Shown here: in pieces, positions 38,739 through 48,429 of the stretch
Numbering within the stretch: position 1 is the stretch's first letter
Layout: each line of letters starts with the position of its first letter
Assembly (NCBI RefSeq): GCF_003385775.1
Contig: NZ_QRDP01000004.1
Coordinates: 310,001 to 374,000 of the forward strand
Source of the DNA: Parasphingopyxis lamellibrachiae
GTDB taxonomy: Bacteria > Pseudomonadota > Alphaproteobacteria > Sphingomonadales > Sphingomonadaceae
Reading direction: 5' to 3'
DNA: 64,000 nt
The notes under the pieces: model-generated
The model's input: only the letters and a program-made list of their open reading frames with translations
Database searches by the model: none
Told to the model about the DNA's origin: nothing
Program-made: the position numbers and the translations under genes

Positions 38739-39023
38739 ATGCAGCCGGTGTCGATGATCGCCGTCTATTTTCTATTCTGGTTTCTCTGCCTCTTCGTCGT
38801 CCTGCCCTTTGGCATCAAGACCGATCGGGAAATGGGCGTGGAGCCCGAGCCTGGCCATGCCGAAAGCGCGCCGCATCAGTTCCGCGCGATACGTATCATC
38901 CTGCGCACGACAATCCTGGCGACCTTCTGTTTCGGGCTGTTTTACGCCAATTACGTCTATGGTTGGGTCGGCATCGATTTTCTTGATTTCCTCAAGCCGG
39001 AATCGATCCGCAACACGGGCTGA
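38739..39023 (+). CDS. DUF1467 family membrane protein (94 aa)
   Basis: Two hydrophobic helices (about residues 6-24, MIAVYFLFWFLCLFVVLPFG; 55-76) flank a loop with GIKTDREMGVEPEPGHAESAP, which matches my recollection of DUF1467 alphaproteobacterial membrane proteins. ATG at 38739 is 2 nt after the RNase J stop. Function unknown; the constant neighbourhood with RNase J suggests a membrane-linked accessory role, not tested. Confidence 0.8.
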   Translation: MQPVSMIAVYFLFWFLCLFVVLPFGIKTDREMGVEPEPGHAESAPHQFRAIRIILRTTILATFCFGLFYANYVYGWVGIDFLDFLKPESIRNTG

Positions 39024-39044
39024 TGCCCGCCCATCCTGCTGTGG

Positions 39045-41336
39045 TCAGCGCAGGCGTTCTATCGCCTGGGCCAGTGCGACATAGAGTTTGCCATTGTCGG
39101 ATGAGAGTAATGTCACAGCCAGCGGCGATCCGTCCCGCGTTGTGAGAACGCGGCGCAGCATTGCCTCGAAATCATGTACATAGCGGTTCACATGATCGCG
39201 AAATTCGCTGTTGTTCTCGTATTGCGCGACAATCTCCCGGGCTTCGCCGGTATCGAGAAGCCTGACGGCACGCCGTGAAAATATCCCGCGATCGCCTTTG
39301 AGATAGGCCGCCCATGCCGTGTCGGTTACTTCGTTGGACAGGATTTTGCTGACATCGATAGCCGTTGAGTTTAGCGATTCGATCAGCAGGGTTACGCGCC
39401 GCGCAAAACTGTCCAGACTGGCTTCTTCGGCCTCGTTTTCGCTCTCCTTGAGCTGGCTTTGAAGCGCCGTGCTGCGGTTTTCGATCTCCGCAATTTTCGT
39501 GTCGAGATCTGCCATCGCTTCCTGCGCCGCAGTCGCCGCCTTCTCCGAGGCTGCGGTCAGATCGGCGATCCGGCTCTCGACATTTTCGCCCAGCGCTTCG
39601 GTCATTGCGAGTTGCGTAGCCTCGCTCAGCGCCGCGGCACTTTGCGGGATGATCTCCCCAAAGGCGGCGCGCGCCTTTTCGGCGGCCTGATCTGCGGTTT
39701 CGCGCACCTGCATCAGGGTTTCGATCAGTCGCGGCGCAGCTCCATCGGCGATGCTCTCGGCCTGTTGTGCAGATTGGGTCAGCCCGCTTTCGATGCTACC
39801 GATATCGGTGCGCATCGCCGTAATCCGTTCGCCGACTTGGTCGACAAATGCCGTGATGGCGAGGCGCTGTTCTTCCAGGCTTTCGCCGCTCACGCCAATA
39901 TAGCTTCGCGTATCTTCCGCCAGCTGTTGCAGCGTTTCGAGATCGGGCGTTATGCCGGTTATCGCGGCTTTCAACTGATCGGCCCGGGTTTCGGTATGCG
40001 TAAAAGCCTGGGGCAGGGCGTCCTTGAGAGCGTCGGCGCTGAGGTCCAGCGCGGCCTTTACTTCGGCGGCGCGGGAGATCAGGCGTTCGGTGGCCTCGTC
40101 ATTGCCACCGATATTCTCGCCAAGCGCGGCCATGCCGCTGCTCAGCGTGGTCAGCTCTTCGCCCAGTTTGCGGGCGTGCTCGGCTCCGTCCTGCGAGAGG
40201 TTTTCCAGCCGCCCTTCGATATCGCCAAGGCCGCTGTCGAGATCGCCCAATACGGTAACCGTCGCGGCGCGCTGCGCCGACAATTGCGCGTCGAACGCCG
40301 TCAACGCTTCGGTGGTGGCGGTGATGCGCTGATCGAGCGTGGCGGCGGCTTCCTCGCCTTCCTGGCTGAAACTGGTTCGCGCATTCTCTATCATGGCCGT
40401 CAGCGCGGAACCGATTTCATCGACAATCCGGCGGGTATCCTCGACCGCGGCGCTGGACCGTTCTAGCACGGCATCCACTGCCGTATTGATCTCGTCGCTT
40501 GTTGCGTTGAGCCGGTTTGCCGACACTTCGGCCACGCCTTCGATCCGTGCCAGGTTGGCGGCCAGCGATTGCGCCGCCCCGTTCGCGATTTCCTTGGCCT
40601 GTTCGCCGCGCGACTTGAGCGTCAATAGCTGCGTATCGAGCGATGCTGCCTGCTCATGCGCGTTTATTCCGGCTTCGCGCAATCCGGTGCTCACGGCGCG
40701 CGCCTGTTGCTCCGCACGTGGCAGATCTGCCATCAGGATATCGACATCCTCGCGCGCGGATTTGGTCGCGCGGTCGAGCAGTCCGGATTTCTCTTCAATA
40801 GCGGTGCTGGCGTCCCGCATGGTATCGCCAATGACATTCAGCCGTCCGGCCGCTTCGTCGCCGAGCGCCAGAAGCCTGTCGGCTTCGACCGAGACGCCTT
40901 CGCGGATTTCGGCCAACTGACTCGCGGCAAGGGCCATCGCGTTGTCGAGCCGTCTGGCTTCGGCGCGCATCGCTTCCGAGGTTCGTCCGAAGCGGATCGC
41001 TTCGCGCCTGCTCGTGCGCTGTATCGCTATCCAGGCAATACCCAGAAGGGCAAGCGGAACACAGGCGATCGCGATCCAGTTCGCGACCTGCGTCATGCTG
41101 GGCGTTTCAACGGCGATGCTGGAATAAGCGGCCCAGCCGACAAAAACCGACCATGCAATGGCTGACAGGATGATCGCGGCGGCGGGCAGGCGTTCAGCGA
41201 TGCCGGGGCTTTCCAGCTCGAAGTCCCGCCTGTCCTCGTCGATCCATTCGGCATGGCCGGCGGGTGCGGCGGCTTGCTCTCCCGCAGTGTCCGTCGTGGT
41301 TTCGAGCTCGACAATGTCGTTCGCTGGTTCGGCCAT
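39045..41336 (-). CDS. Large membrane-anchored coiled-coil protein (763 aa)
   Basis: The acidic N-terminus (residues 1-48) is followed by two membrane helices (about 50-74 and 84-105), then some 540 residues of nearly continuous Ala/Glu/Leu helical sequence with long coiled-coil character (e.g. ADQLKAAITGITPDLETLQQ, SGLTQSAQQAESIADGAAPR), and a compact C-terminal region (about 650-763; LLIESLNSTAIDVSKILSNE, AVRLLDTGEAREIVAQYENN). The arrangement resembles a chemoreceptor signalling rod or polar-localisation scaffold, but no MCP signalling hairpin motif is evident. It is divergently transcribed from the Hpt-like gene 80 nt away. A scaffold role is inference. Confidence 0.85.
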   Translation of the reverse strand: MAEPANDIVELETTTDTAGEQAAAPAGHAEWIDEDRRDFELESPGIAERLPAAAIILSAIAWSVFVGWAAYSSIAVETPSMTQVANWIAIACVPLALLGIAWIAIQRTSRREAIRFGRTSEAMRAEARRLDNAMALAASQLAEIREGVSVEADRLLALGDEAAGRLNVIGDTMRDASTAIEEKSGLLDRATKSAREDVDILMADLPRAEQQARAVSTGLREAGINAHEQAASLDTQLLTLKSRGEQAKEIANGAAQSLAANLARIEGVAEVSANRLNATSDEINTAVDAVLERSSAAVEDTRRIVDEIGSALTAMIENARTSFSQEGEEAAATLDQRITATTEALTAFDAQLSAQRAATVTVLGDLDSGLGDIEGRLENLSQDGAEHARKLGEELTTLSSGMAALGENIGGNDEATERLISRAAEVKAALDLSADALKDALPQAFTHTETRADQLKAAITGITPDLETLQQLAEDTRSYIGVSGESLEEQRLAITAFVDQVGERITAMRTDIGSIESGLTQSAQQAESIADGAAPRLIETLMQVRETADQAAEKARAAFGEIIPQSAAALSEATQLAMTEALGENVESRIADLTAASEKAATAAQEAMADLDTKIAEIENRSTALQSQLKESENEAEEASLDSFARRVTLLIESLNSTAIDVSKILSNEVTDTAWAAYLKGDRGIFSRRAVRLLDTGEAREIVAQYENNSEFRDHVNRYVHDFEAMLRRVLTTRDGSPLAVTLLSSDNGKLYVALAQAIERLR

Positions 41337-41416
41337 CGCAATTCCCCTATATTTTGCGTGTTTACCATGTTTTTAAGGGTTCGAAAGCCTTGCTCGGCAA
41401 CGGAGCGTTAACGGCG

Positions 41417-41767
41417 ATGCGTTACAGCCACACTATGGCTTATGACCCCGGAGCTTTGGACAAGACACTTGCAGCCGCTGCGGGGGACGATCCGTCGCTT
41501 GTTGCAGAGCTGCGTTCGGCGTTTTTCGAGAGCGCGCAACGGCAGGTTTCTGCGCTTCACAACGCAGTCAACGATCAGCAGTGGCAGGTTGCGGCCTGGC
41601 GCCTCAAAGGGCTTGCCGCGAGCTTTGGCGTCGTCGATCTCATGGATCTCGCCAACCGGGCCGGAGAGGGCGTTCCGTTCGACAAGGCGCTGCTCCAGCG
41701 TATCGACAAGTCGCTGGCCGGGTTTTCGGGCAGTTTCGACTTCGCGCCGGACGACACCCCGCAATAG
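41417..41767 (+). CDS. Hpt-like protein lacking phospho-acceptor histidine (116 aa)
   Basis: The helical domain follows the Hpt pattern; the core AAWRLKGLAASFGVVDLMDLAN fits the H-x-LKG-xxxxxG motif except that the usual phospho-accepting His is Trp61. It therefore cannot act as a canonical phosphotransfer protein, unless another residue takes over; it may bind response regulators or kinases without phosphorylation. The ATG at 41417 is used; an internal ATG at 41435 is an alternative. Divergent from the coiled-coil gene. Confidence 0.8.
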   Translation: MRYSHTMAYDPGALDKTLAAAAGDDPSLVAELRSAFFESAQRQVSALHNAVNDQQWQVAAWRLKGLAASFGVVDLMDLANRAGEGVPFDKALLQRIDKSLAGFSGSFDFAPDDTPQ

Positions 41768-41871
41768 CCTGATCAAAATACGAGACATCCCCGCTTTTCC
41801 GGGCTGAGTGGCTTTGCAACCGACCCATTCTGCGCGTATCGGTTCGAACCCATGGCTTTGGAACGAACCCA

Positions 41872-43110
41872 GTGGCTTTCGCCGCGCTGATTGCCGCCTA
41901 TCAGGAGGCGGAGGACGGCGAAGCCGGCCTGCGCGCCATGCTTCCGATGGCCGGCCGAAGCTTGCTGGAAAACCAGGTCCGTCGCGCGATTTCCGCGGGG
42001 GCCAGCCATGCTGTCATCCTTGTCGAGCGCGTTCCGGCTGCCATGAGCGCTGCGCTCGATCGGCTGAAGCGTGATGGCATAGCGGTTAAACTGGCCCGCG
42101 ATCCGATGGATGCCGCAGACCATTTTCACCCGGAAGAAGGTGTATTGCTGGTTGCAGACGGGCTGGTTGCGGCCCCCGATTGTTTCGAAGCAATGGCCGC
42201 GCGCGTATCGCCGACGCTGCTTGTTGTGGCCGACACGCCCGAGAATGAGGATTTCGAACGCGTCGATGCCGAGCATCGCTGGGCTGGCCTCGCGCTGACC
42301 AATGTCGAAGCTCTCGCGGCGACCGCTGCGATGCTGGGCGACTGGGATCTCCAGTCGACGCTGATGCGGCGCATTGTGCAGGGCGGCGCAGATTTCCTGC
42401 CGGTGGACGGAGAGGCGGGCGTGGTGGTCGATGCCGGCGAAGCGGTACTGATGGCCGAGCATAGCGATAAAAGCCGCGGTGCAGGGCGTTCCATGTTGAG
42501 GCGCAACAGCCTGCAGGCGGGCAGCTGGCCGGAGCGCTTTGTCTATGCCGTCATTGCTATGCGTGTTGCTCCGGCGCTGCTCGATCGGGGCGTGGAGGCA
42601 CTGTGGCTGCGGATTGCCGCGATCATGTTCACACTCACCGCGGCCGGGGCATTCTGGTGGGGCTGGCTCTGGACAGGTCTCATATTGGCATTGCTGGCCG
42701 GGCCGCTCGACGCGATCGCCGGACGGATCGATCTGGCCCAGCTGCGCGATCATGAGGGTGGATGGGAAATCCGGCTGATCAGGGCGGTCTCTCATGCGCT
42801 GGCGATCCTTGCCATGGGCAGGCTCGCCATGAATGAAACCGGCGAAGTTGCATTTCTGATTTTAGCCGCAACGACTTTAGCTCTGCTTTTCCTGACGTAT
42901 CGTGCAGCGCAAAATCTTCGAAAATTTCCGGCGTCAGAAGTGAGGTATCGGCCGTGGCTGGCCGACGGGAATGCCGCAATTTGGCTGATTATTCCTTTTG
43001 CCGCGACCGGCTTTTGGTTCTATTGGCCTCTGGCGACTGCCATATATGCTTATATCTCACTGTTTTTATTGCAGAATATCCAAAAGGAAGTGATGCGGCA
43101 GCGCGATTGA
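41872..43110 (+). CDS. Nucleotidyltransferase-like domain fused to membrane domain (412 aa)
   Basis: Starts at GTG 41872 (no in-frame ATG upstream). Residues 1-200 look like a Rossmann-type nucleotidyltransferase: AMLPMAGRSLLENQVRRAIS, GASHAVILVER, EEGVLLVADGLVAAPDC. The second half has several membrane helices (about residues 238-258, 260-280, 300-330, 335-352, 370-402) with LAGPLDAIAGRIDLAQLRD, reminiscent of the CDP-alcohol phosphatidyltransferase signature but lacking the DG and second Asp pair. It could be a degenerate version of bifunctional CTP:inositol-1-phosphate transferase/phosphatidyltransferase enzymes. Activity is doubtful; call is by fold resemblance only. Confidence 0.7.
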   Translation: MAFAALIAAYQEAEDGEAGLRAMLPMAGRSLLENQVRRAISAGASHAVILVERVPAAMSAALDRLKRDGIAVKLARDPMDAADHFHPEEGVLLVADGLVAAPDCFEAMAARVSPTLLVVADTPENEDFERVDAEHRWAGLALTNVEALAATAAMLGDWDLQSTLMRRIVQGGADFLPVDGEAGVVVDAGEAVLMAEHSDKSRGAGRSMLRRNSLQAGSWPERFVYAVIAMRVAPALLDRGVEALWLRIAAIMFTLTAAGAFWWGWLWTGLILALLAGPLDAIAGRIDLAQLRDHEGGWEIRLIRAVSHALAILAMGRLAMNETGEVAFLILAATTLALLFLTYRAAQNLRKFPASEVRYRPWLADGNAAIWLIIPFAATGFWFYWPLATAIYAYISLFLLQNIQKEVMRQRD

Positions 43111-43164
43111 TTCCGGCAAACAGGATTAGCACGGTCTTAACGACGTTTCCGCTATGTCCCGACC

Positions 43165-44295
43165 ATGTCTGATCCGGCCAATCCTCGCCCGGAAACTGTT
43201 GACGAGCGCGCTGCTGCTTTGCTCGCTGACGCTGCGCGTGCATCGCATGAACGATATCCGGGATCCGGGATGTCGCTGCCGGCATTGATGCAACCGCAGA
43301 AAATCCGGCTGAACGAGATTGAACGCATCGCTATTCGCCGCCTGTACCAAAATCTTGTCGAGAACATCGAAAGCGAGCTGCGGGCTCGATTGCTGGCCCG
43401 GGCGGATTTGCCCGATGTGCCGGAATTTCGCGCGTCGCTGGGTGCTGCCCATGTGGCGATCGCATGGCCTGCCTTTGTGCGGACGGGTTTTCCCGAAGAT
43501 CCTGAACTGGCCGATATCCTTGTGCACCGGGCCCAGTCCTATGGCGTCATGCGGAACCTGAGGCAGAATGTCGTGATGGCGGAGAATAGCCGGCTCGAGG
43601 TGCTGACCGACCATGGCGATCGCGATATCGCCCGCGATGCAATGAGGCTCCTGATTGCCGAAAGCCGGTTTAACGACCGGTTCGACGATCCGAGGCTTGG
43701 CCGCGGAGATCTTTCCGAAGCCGCCGATCACAGGTTGGTCTGGACTGTAGCCGCTGCCCTGAGGGATTATGGCCGGCAACAGCATGGCCTGGATGGCTGG
43801 AGTCTGGATGAATCGATAATAGGCGTCGCGACCGCGATGTTGGCCGAGCAGGACGATAGCGCGCCCGCGGATGGTATCGCGATGGCGCTCGCAGCCCGGC
43901 TTGACCGGGCCGGATTGCTCGACGATGCCCTGCTTGTCGAGGCGCTGAACAGCGCTCGTCTGACGCTCTATGTTGCGATACTTGCGGTCCGCTCCGGTAC
44001 GGATTTCGATACCGCCTGGGAAATGGCGGCGATGCCCGATGCCCCAAGCCATATGGTCTTGCTGAAATCGATCTCCATGGAGCGTACTGCGGCATCGCAT
44101 CTGTTGGTAGCGATGGCGCGGGCAATATTGCTGGATGAACGGGAGGCGGACGAAGTCGCGGCGAGGTGGATGGAAGCCTACGATGTCGTGTCGCCGAATG
44201 CGGTTGCCGCAGCCATGCGGCCGTGGCGACTTGGACATATCTATCGATCCGCCATCACCCGGTTTGCCGTGAACGCCGATGGTGCTGCGCAATGA
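43165..44295 (+). CDS. DUF2336 domain-containing protein (376 aa)
   Basis: An all-helical cytoplasmic protein of repeated HEAT-like helices: AALLADAARASHERYP, RIAIRRLYQNLVENIESELRARLL, HLLVAMARAILLDEREADEV. The layout, with helical repeats and helical C-terminus, matches the DUF2336 family I recall as neighbours of signalling genes in alphaproteobacteria. It overlaps the histidine-kinase-like gene by 4 nt (ATGA), implying a stoichiometric partner. Confidence 0.75.
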   Translation: MSDPANPRPETVDERAAALLADAARASHERYPGSGMSLPALMQPQKIRLNEIERIAIRRLYQNLVENIESELRARLLARADLPDVPEFRASLGAAHVAIAWPAFVRTGFPEDPELADILVHRAQSYGVMRNLRQNVVMAENSRLEVLTDHGDRDIARDAMRLLIAESRFNDRFDDPRLGRGDLSEAADHRLVWTVAAALRDYGRQQHGLDGWSLDESIIGVATAMLAEQDDSAPADGIAMALAARLDRAGLLDDALLVEALNSARLTLYVAILAVRSGTDFDTAWEMAAMPDAPSHMVLLKSISMERTAASHLLVAMARAILLDEREADEVAARWMEAYDVVSPNAVAAAMRPWRLGHIYRSAITRFAVNADGAAQ

Positions 44296-45665
44296 GCCGC
44301 TCTCATGGCATGACGGATCCGGTTTTCGGTTGGTTGGACGAGAAGGGCTGCCTTGTCGGGGCCGATCCGGCGCTTGAAGACCTGCATGAAAGGGCGGGCG
44401 GCGCTCCGGGAGGGCGGCTGGCCATTCCGCAGGTCGCCGCGCTTGCCAAACTCGCGGAACGGTTGGGGATCACGGTCTCGCGATCGGTCATTGCGGCCGA
44501 TGACGCCCATGATGTCGAACTTCATGTGCAGGCGGAGCCGGACCGCGATGGGGTAAAGCTGGTGGTTTCGGGCTGGGTGATGCGCGATCCGGCGGAAAGC
44601 GCCTCAAGCGATGCGGCAATGCGCGAGCATGATTTCCTGCGCGCCGATGCTGACTGGCTGTGGGAGACGGACCACACTTTGCGATTGACGGCCCTTTCTC
44701 CCGATGCCGAACAGATGCTGGGTGGAACCGCGCCCTATATCGGGCAGCCGCTGACCGGGCTTTTCCGTTTTGTGGAAGATGAAGGCGGCGGGCTGCCCAT
44801 TCTGAACGCCCTTGCCGAACATCGCCGTTTCGAGCGGCAGGGGGCGGTTCTTCGCCCCGATGGCGAGCAGCATGTCGAGCTGACGGCGGTACCGCTGGTC
44901 GATGGCAATGGCCGTTTTGCTGGATTTCACGGCACCGCGGTCGCAGTCGAGAGCAGGGTGGAGACGTCGGGCCCAGTTGCGGGCGAGGCCGATGTTCCCG
45001 ATGCTTTCGGTCTCCAGATCAACCGGGCGCTCAGGGCACCGCTCGACCGGATCGTTGCCAGTGCACACAGTATCGAAGCGCAGATAGATGGCCCGATCCG
45101 CGGGGATTATGCCGAATATGCAGGCGATATCGCGCGGGCAGGCCGCCACCTGCTGGGTTTGATCGACGATCTTGTCGATCTTCAGGCCGTCGAGCGCGAT
45201 GATTTCGTGCCGGACGCTCAGGAGGTCGACCTGGCCGGTATCGCGCGCGATGCGGCGGGCCTGTTGTCCGTACGCGCCAGCGAAAAGAATATCCGGATCG
45301 ACCGCCCTGCCGATGACGAAACGCTTTCGGCCCGGGCCGACTATAAGCGTGTGCTGCAAATACTGGTGAATCTGGTCGGAAACGCCGTGCGGTTTGCGCC
45401 GGAAGACAGCCATGTCTGGATCCGCTGCGAAGCGGAGGGAGACCTGGCGGCGGTGATCGTGGCCGATCAGGGACGCGGCATTGCCGCCGACGACCAGCCC
45501 CGGATTTTCGAGAAATTCGAACGGCTGTCCGCCAGCGAGCCCGGAACCGGTCTCGGCCTCTATATCGCGCGCCGCCTTGCGCGGGCGATGGGCGGCGACA
45601 TCGATGTCGACAGTGCGCCGGGGCAGGGGGCTCGTTTCGTGCTTACCCTGCCGACCGGCGCTTAA
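44292..45665 (+). CDS. Histidine-kinase-like protein without the catalytic histidine (457 aa)
   Basis: Cytoplasmic; no membrane segment. Residues 1-105 are a sensory-looking region; 112-220 form a PAS-like domain (DWLWETDHTLRL, LDGNGRFAGFHG-type strand). Residues 238-300 are the HisKA dimerisation hairpin, but the H-box reads N-R-A-L-R-A-P-L, with Arg245 at the phospho-His position. The HATPase part is intact: N-box VNLVGNAVRFAPE, G1 DQGRGIAAD, G2 EPGTGLGLYIARRLARAMGG. It may therefore bind ATP yet not autophosphorylate on His. Coupled to DUF2336. Confidence 0.85.
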   Translation: MSRSHGMTDPVFGWLDEKGCLVGADPALEDLHERAGGAPGGRLAIPQVAALAKLAERLGITVSRSVIAADDAHDVELHVQAEPDRDGVKLVVSGWVMRDPAESASSDAAMREHDFLRADADWLWETDHTLRLTALSPDAEQMLGGTAPYIGQPLTGLFRFVEDEGGGLPILNALAEHRRFERQGAVLRPDGEQHVELTAVPLVDGNGRFAGFHGTAVAVESRVETSGPVAGEADVPDAFGLQINRALRAPLDRIVASAHSIEAQIDGPIRGDYAEYAGDIARAGRHLLGLIDDLVDLQAVERDDFVPDAQEVDLAGIARDAAGLLSVRASEKNIRIDRPADDETLSARADYKRVLQILVNLVGNAVRFAPEDSHVWIRCEAEGDLAAVIVADQGRGIAADDQPRIFEKFERLSASEPGTGLGLYIARRLARAMGGDIDVDSAPGQGARFVLTLPTGA

Positions 45666-45668
45666 ACC

Positions 45669-46955
45669 TTAGCGGTCGCCGATTTCCACAAAGGGACGTG
45701 CCGCCGGGCCTGTATAAAGCTGGCGCGGGCGGCCGATTGTCTGTGCCGGGTCGGAGATCATTTCATTCCATTGCGAAACCCAGCCCACGGTGCGGGCGAG
45801 AGCGAACAACGCGGTGAACATGGTGGTCGGGAAACCGATTGCCGAAAGGATGATGCCCGAATAGAAGTCGACATTCGGGAACAGCTTCTTCTCGACGAAA
45901 TAGTCGTCGCTGAGAGCCATTTCCTCAAGCTGAAGAGCAACATCGAATACCGGGTCCTGTACATTGAGCGCGCTCAGCACTTCCCGAACCGTTTTACGCA
46001 TGACCGTCGCCCGCGGGTCGTAATTCTTGTAGACGCGGTGGCCGAAGCCCATCAGCCGGAACGGATCATTCTTGTCTTTCGCCCGCTCGATATATTCGGG
46101 AATGCGTTCCGGACGACCGATCTCGTGCAGCATGTTGAGGGCCGCCTCGTTGGCGCCGCCATGGGCCGGGCCCCAGAGACACGCGATACCCGCCGCAATG
46201 CAGGCGAACGGATTTGCACCCGACGACCCGGCGAGACGCACGGTCGAGGTCGAGGCATTTTGTTCGTGATCGGCATGCAGGATGAAGATCCGGTCCAGCG
46301 CCTGTTCGACAACGGGATCGACCACATATTCTTCAGCCGGAACGCCAAAGGTCATCCGTAGGAAATTGCCGGTGTAGGAAAGGGAATTGTCAGGATAGAC
46401 GAAGGGCTGACCGATCGAATATTTGTACGCCATGGCCGCAATCGTCGGCATTTTCGCGATCAGGCGATGCGAGGCGATCTTGCGCTGATCGGGATCCGCA
46501 ATGTCGGTCGAATCATGATAAAAAGCGGATAGCGCGCCCACCACGCCGCACATGATCGCCATCGGGTGCGCATCGCGGCGGAAACCCTTGTACAGCTGGT
46601 TCAGCTGTTCGTTGACCATCGTGTGACGGGTGATCGTATAGGTGAAATTGTCGAGTTCTTCCTTGGTCGGAAGCTCGCCATTGAGCAGCAGATACGATGT
46701 TTCCATGAACGAAGAGCGTTCGGAAAGCTCTTCGATCGAATAGCCGCGATGCAGCAATATGCCTTCACCGCCGTCGATATAGGTCAGGCCGGACTCGCAG
46801 CTCGCGGTCGACTTGAAGCCCGGATCAAACGTGAACAGCCCCGTCTCGGAATAGAGTTTGCGAATGTCGACAACGTCGGGGCCGCAGGAGCCGGACGCCA
46901 CCGCATAATCATAATCGTTACCGTTGACCGAGAGTTTGGCGCTGTTGTCACCCAT
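45669..46955 (-). CDS. gltA: Citrate synthase
   Basis: The type II enzyme condenses acetyl-CoA and oxaloacetate. The 428-aa protein has [24 protein letters not shown]-type start of the core, [52 protein letters not shown] and FPNVDFYSG with the catalytic His/Asp. ATG at 46955 is preceded by AGGAGC. It is convergent with the kinase-like gene (3 nt between stops) and downstream of gltX by 13 nt. Confidence 0.98.
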   Translation of the reverse strand: MGDNSAKLSVNGNDYDYAVASGSCGPDVVDIRKLYSETGLFTFDPGFKSTASCESGLTYIDGGEGILLHRGYSIEELSERSSFMETSYLLLNGELPTKEELDNFTYTITRHTMVNEQLNQLYKGFRRDAHPMAIMCGVVGALSAFYHDSTDIADPDQRKIASHRLIAKMPTIAAMAYKYSIGQPFVYPDNSLSYTGNFLRMTFGVPAEEYVVDPVVEQALDRIFILHADHEQNASTSTVRLAGSSGANPFACIAAGIACLWGPAHGGANEAALNMLHEIGRPERIPEYIERAKDKNDPFRLMGFGHRVYKNYDPRATVMRKTVREVLSALNVQDPVFDVALQLEEMALSDDYFVEKKLFPNVDFYSGIILSAIGFPTTMFTALFALARTVGWVSQWNEMISDPAQTIGRPRQLYTGPAARPFVEIGDR

Positions 46956-46968
46956 ATATTTGCTCCTG

Positions 46969-48402
46969 CTATCCTGCCTGATCGGCAATCCGCGCCAGTG
47001 ACTCCTCTCGACCGAGGAGTGTTAGCACATCGAATATTCCCGGCGACGTCGCTCGACCTGTAAGTGCTGCGCGTAGGGGTTGTGCGACTTTGCCCAGCTT
47101 GAGTTGCTGAGTCTCGGCAAATTCCCTGACAGCGGTGTCGAGCGCTTCTTCCGACCAGTCCGGCAACCCTTCAAGGTACGGTACAAGGCCAGCAAGCAAC
47201 GCTGGTGTTTCGCCTTGTAACAGCATTTCGGCCTTCTCGTCCAGATTTAGGGGGCGAGTGCGAAATAAAAATCCTGCGCCTTCTGCCAATTCGCCGATAG
47301 ACTTGGCACGAGGCTTGATGCTTTCCATGCTGCGTTGCAGCAAATCCCGCTCGTTTTCGTTGAGATCGTGGCCCAGTTCCCCGGCGATCAGCGGTGCAGC
47401 GAGGGCGGCAAGGCGCGCATTGTCCGCCTCGCGAATGTAGCTGCCATTCAGATTTTCGAGCTTTTTGAAGTCGAAGCGCGCCGCAGACTTGCCGACTCCG
47501 TCAAGATCGAACCATTCGATCGCCTGTTCGCGGCTGATGATTTCATCGTCGCCATGGCCCCAGCCGAGCCTCAGCAGATAGTTGATCACCGCCTCGGGAA
47601 GCATGCCCATCTCGTCGCGATAGGCTTCGACGCCAAGCGCGCCGTGGCGTTTGGAGAGTTTCGCTCCATCCTGTCCGTGGATCAGCGGAACATGGGCGTA
47701 GGTCATCCGGTCCCAGCCCATTGCATCGATCAGAGCGCGCTGGCGGAATGCATTGTTGAGGTGGTCGTCTCCGCGGATACAGTGGGTCACGCCCATATCG
47801 TGATCGTCGACAGCCACGGCGAGCATATAGGTGGGCGTACCGTCGCCGCGCAGCATCACAAAATCGTCGATCTCGGCATTCTGGACGACGACCCGGCCCT
47901 GCACCGCGTCTTCGATAACGGTTTCGCCATCCTGTGCAGTTTTCAGGCGGACGACGAACGGCGCGCCTTCGGGCGCTTCCGCTGGATCGCGATCCCGCCA
48001 GCGGCCATCATAGCGGATAGGCTGTTTTGCGGCGCGCTGCTGCTCGCGCATTTGGGCGAGTTCTTCGGGCGTTGCATAGCAGCGATAGGCCTTGCCCTGT
48101 TCGAGAAGCAGGTTCGCCACCTCGGCATGCCGCTCGGCGCGCGCCGACTGGTAGATTTCCTCGCCATCCCAGCCGAGTCCCAGCCAGCGCATGCCGTCGA
48201 GGATCTTCTCGATCGCCTCGTCGGTGGAGCGCGCCTTGTCGGTATCCTCGATACGCAGTTTGAATTCGCCGCCATGATGGCGGGCATAAAGCCAATTGAA
48301 TAAGGCAGTGCGCGCACCGCCTATGTGGAGGAAACCGGTGGGAGACGGTGCGAAACGCGTAACGACGCGCTTGTCACCATCGGCTTTTTCTGTTGCGCCC
48401 AT
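46969..48402 (-). CDS. gltX: Glutamyl-tRNA synthetase
   Basis: Class I synthetase, 477 aa. The ATP motif [23 protein letters not shown] (HIGH-type) and [10 protein letters not shown] (KMSKS-type) are present, with [13 protein letters not shown] between. ATG at 48402 is chosen; upstream codons to 48480 would overlap the divergent comEC. It is in line with gltA, 13 nt upstream, so co-transcribed. Confidence 0.98.
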   Translation of the reverse strand: MGATEKADGDKRVVTRFAPSPTGFLHIGGARTALFNWLYARHHGGEFKLRIEDTDKARSTDEAIEKILDGMRWLGLGWDGEEIYQSARAERHAEVANLLLEQGKAYRCYATPEELAQMREQQRAAKQPIRYDGRWRDRDPAEAPEGAPFVVRLKTAQDGETVIEDAVQGRVVVQNAEIDDFVMLRGDGTPTYMLAVAVDDHDMGVTHCIRGDDHLNNAFRQRALIDAMGWDRMTYAHVPLIHGQDGAKLSKRHGALGVEAYRDEMGMLPEAVINYLLRLGWGHGDDEIISREQAIEWFDLDGVGKSAARFDFKKLENLNGSYIREADNARLAALAAPLIAGELGHDLNENERDLLQRSMESIKPRAKSIGELAEGAGFLFRTRPLNLDEKAEMLLQGETPALLAGLVPYLEGLPDWSEEALDTAVREFAETQQLKLGKVAQPLRAALTGRATSPGIFDVLTLLGREESLARIADQAG

Positions 48403-48429
48403 GCGCGCTTTCTCCAAGACTGCAAGCTG

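Noticed and set aside
44640-44960. Canonical two-component pair at 41-46 kb
   Set aside because: No response regulator receiver domain is found, and both the Hpt-like and kinase-like proteins lack the phospho-accepting His.
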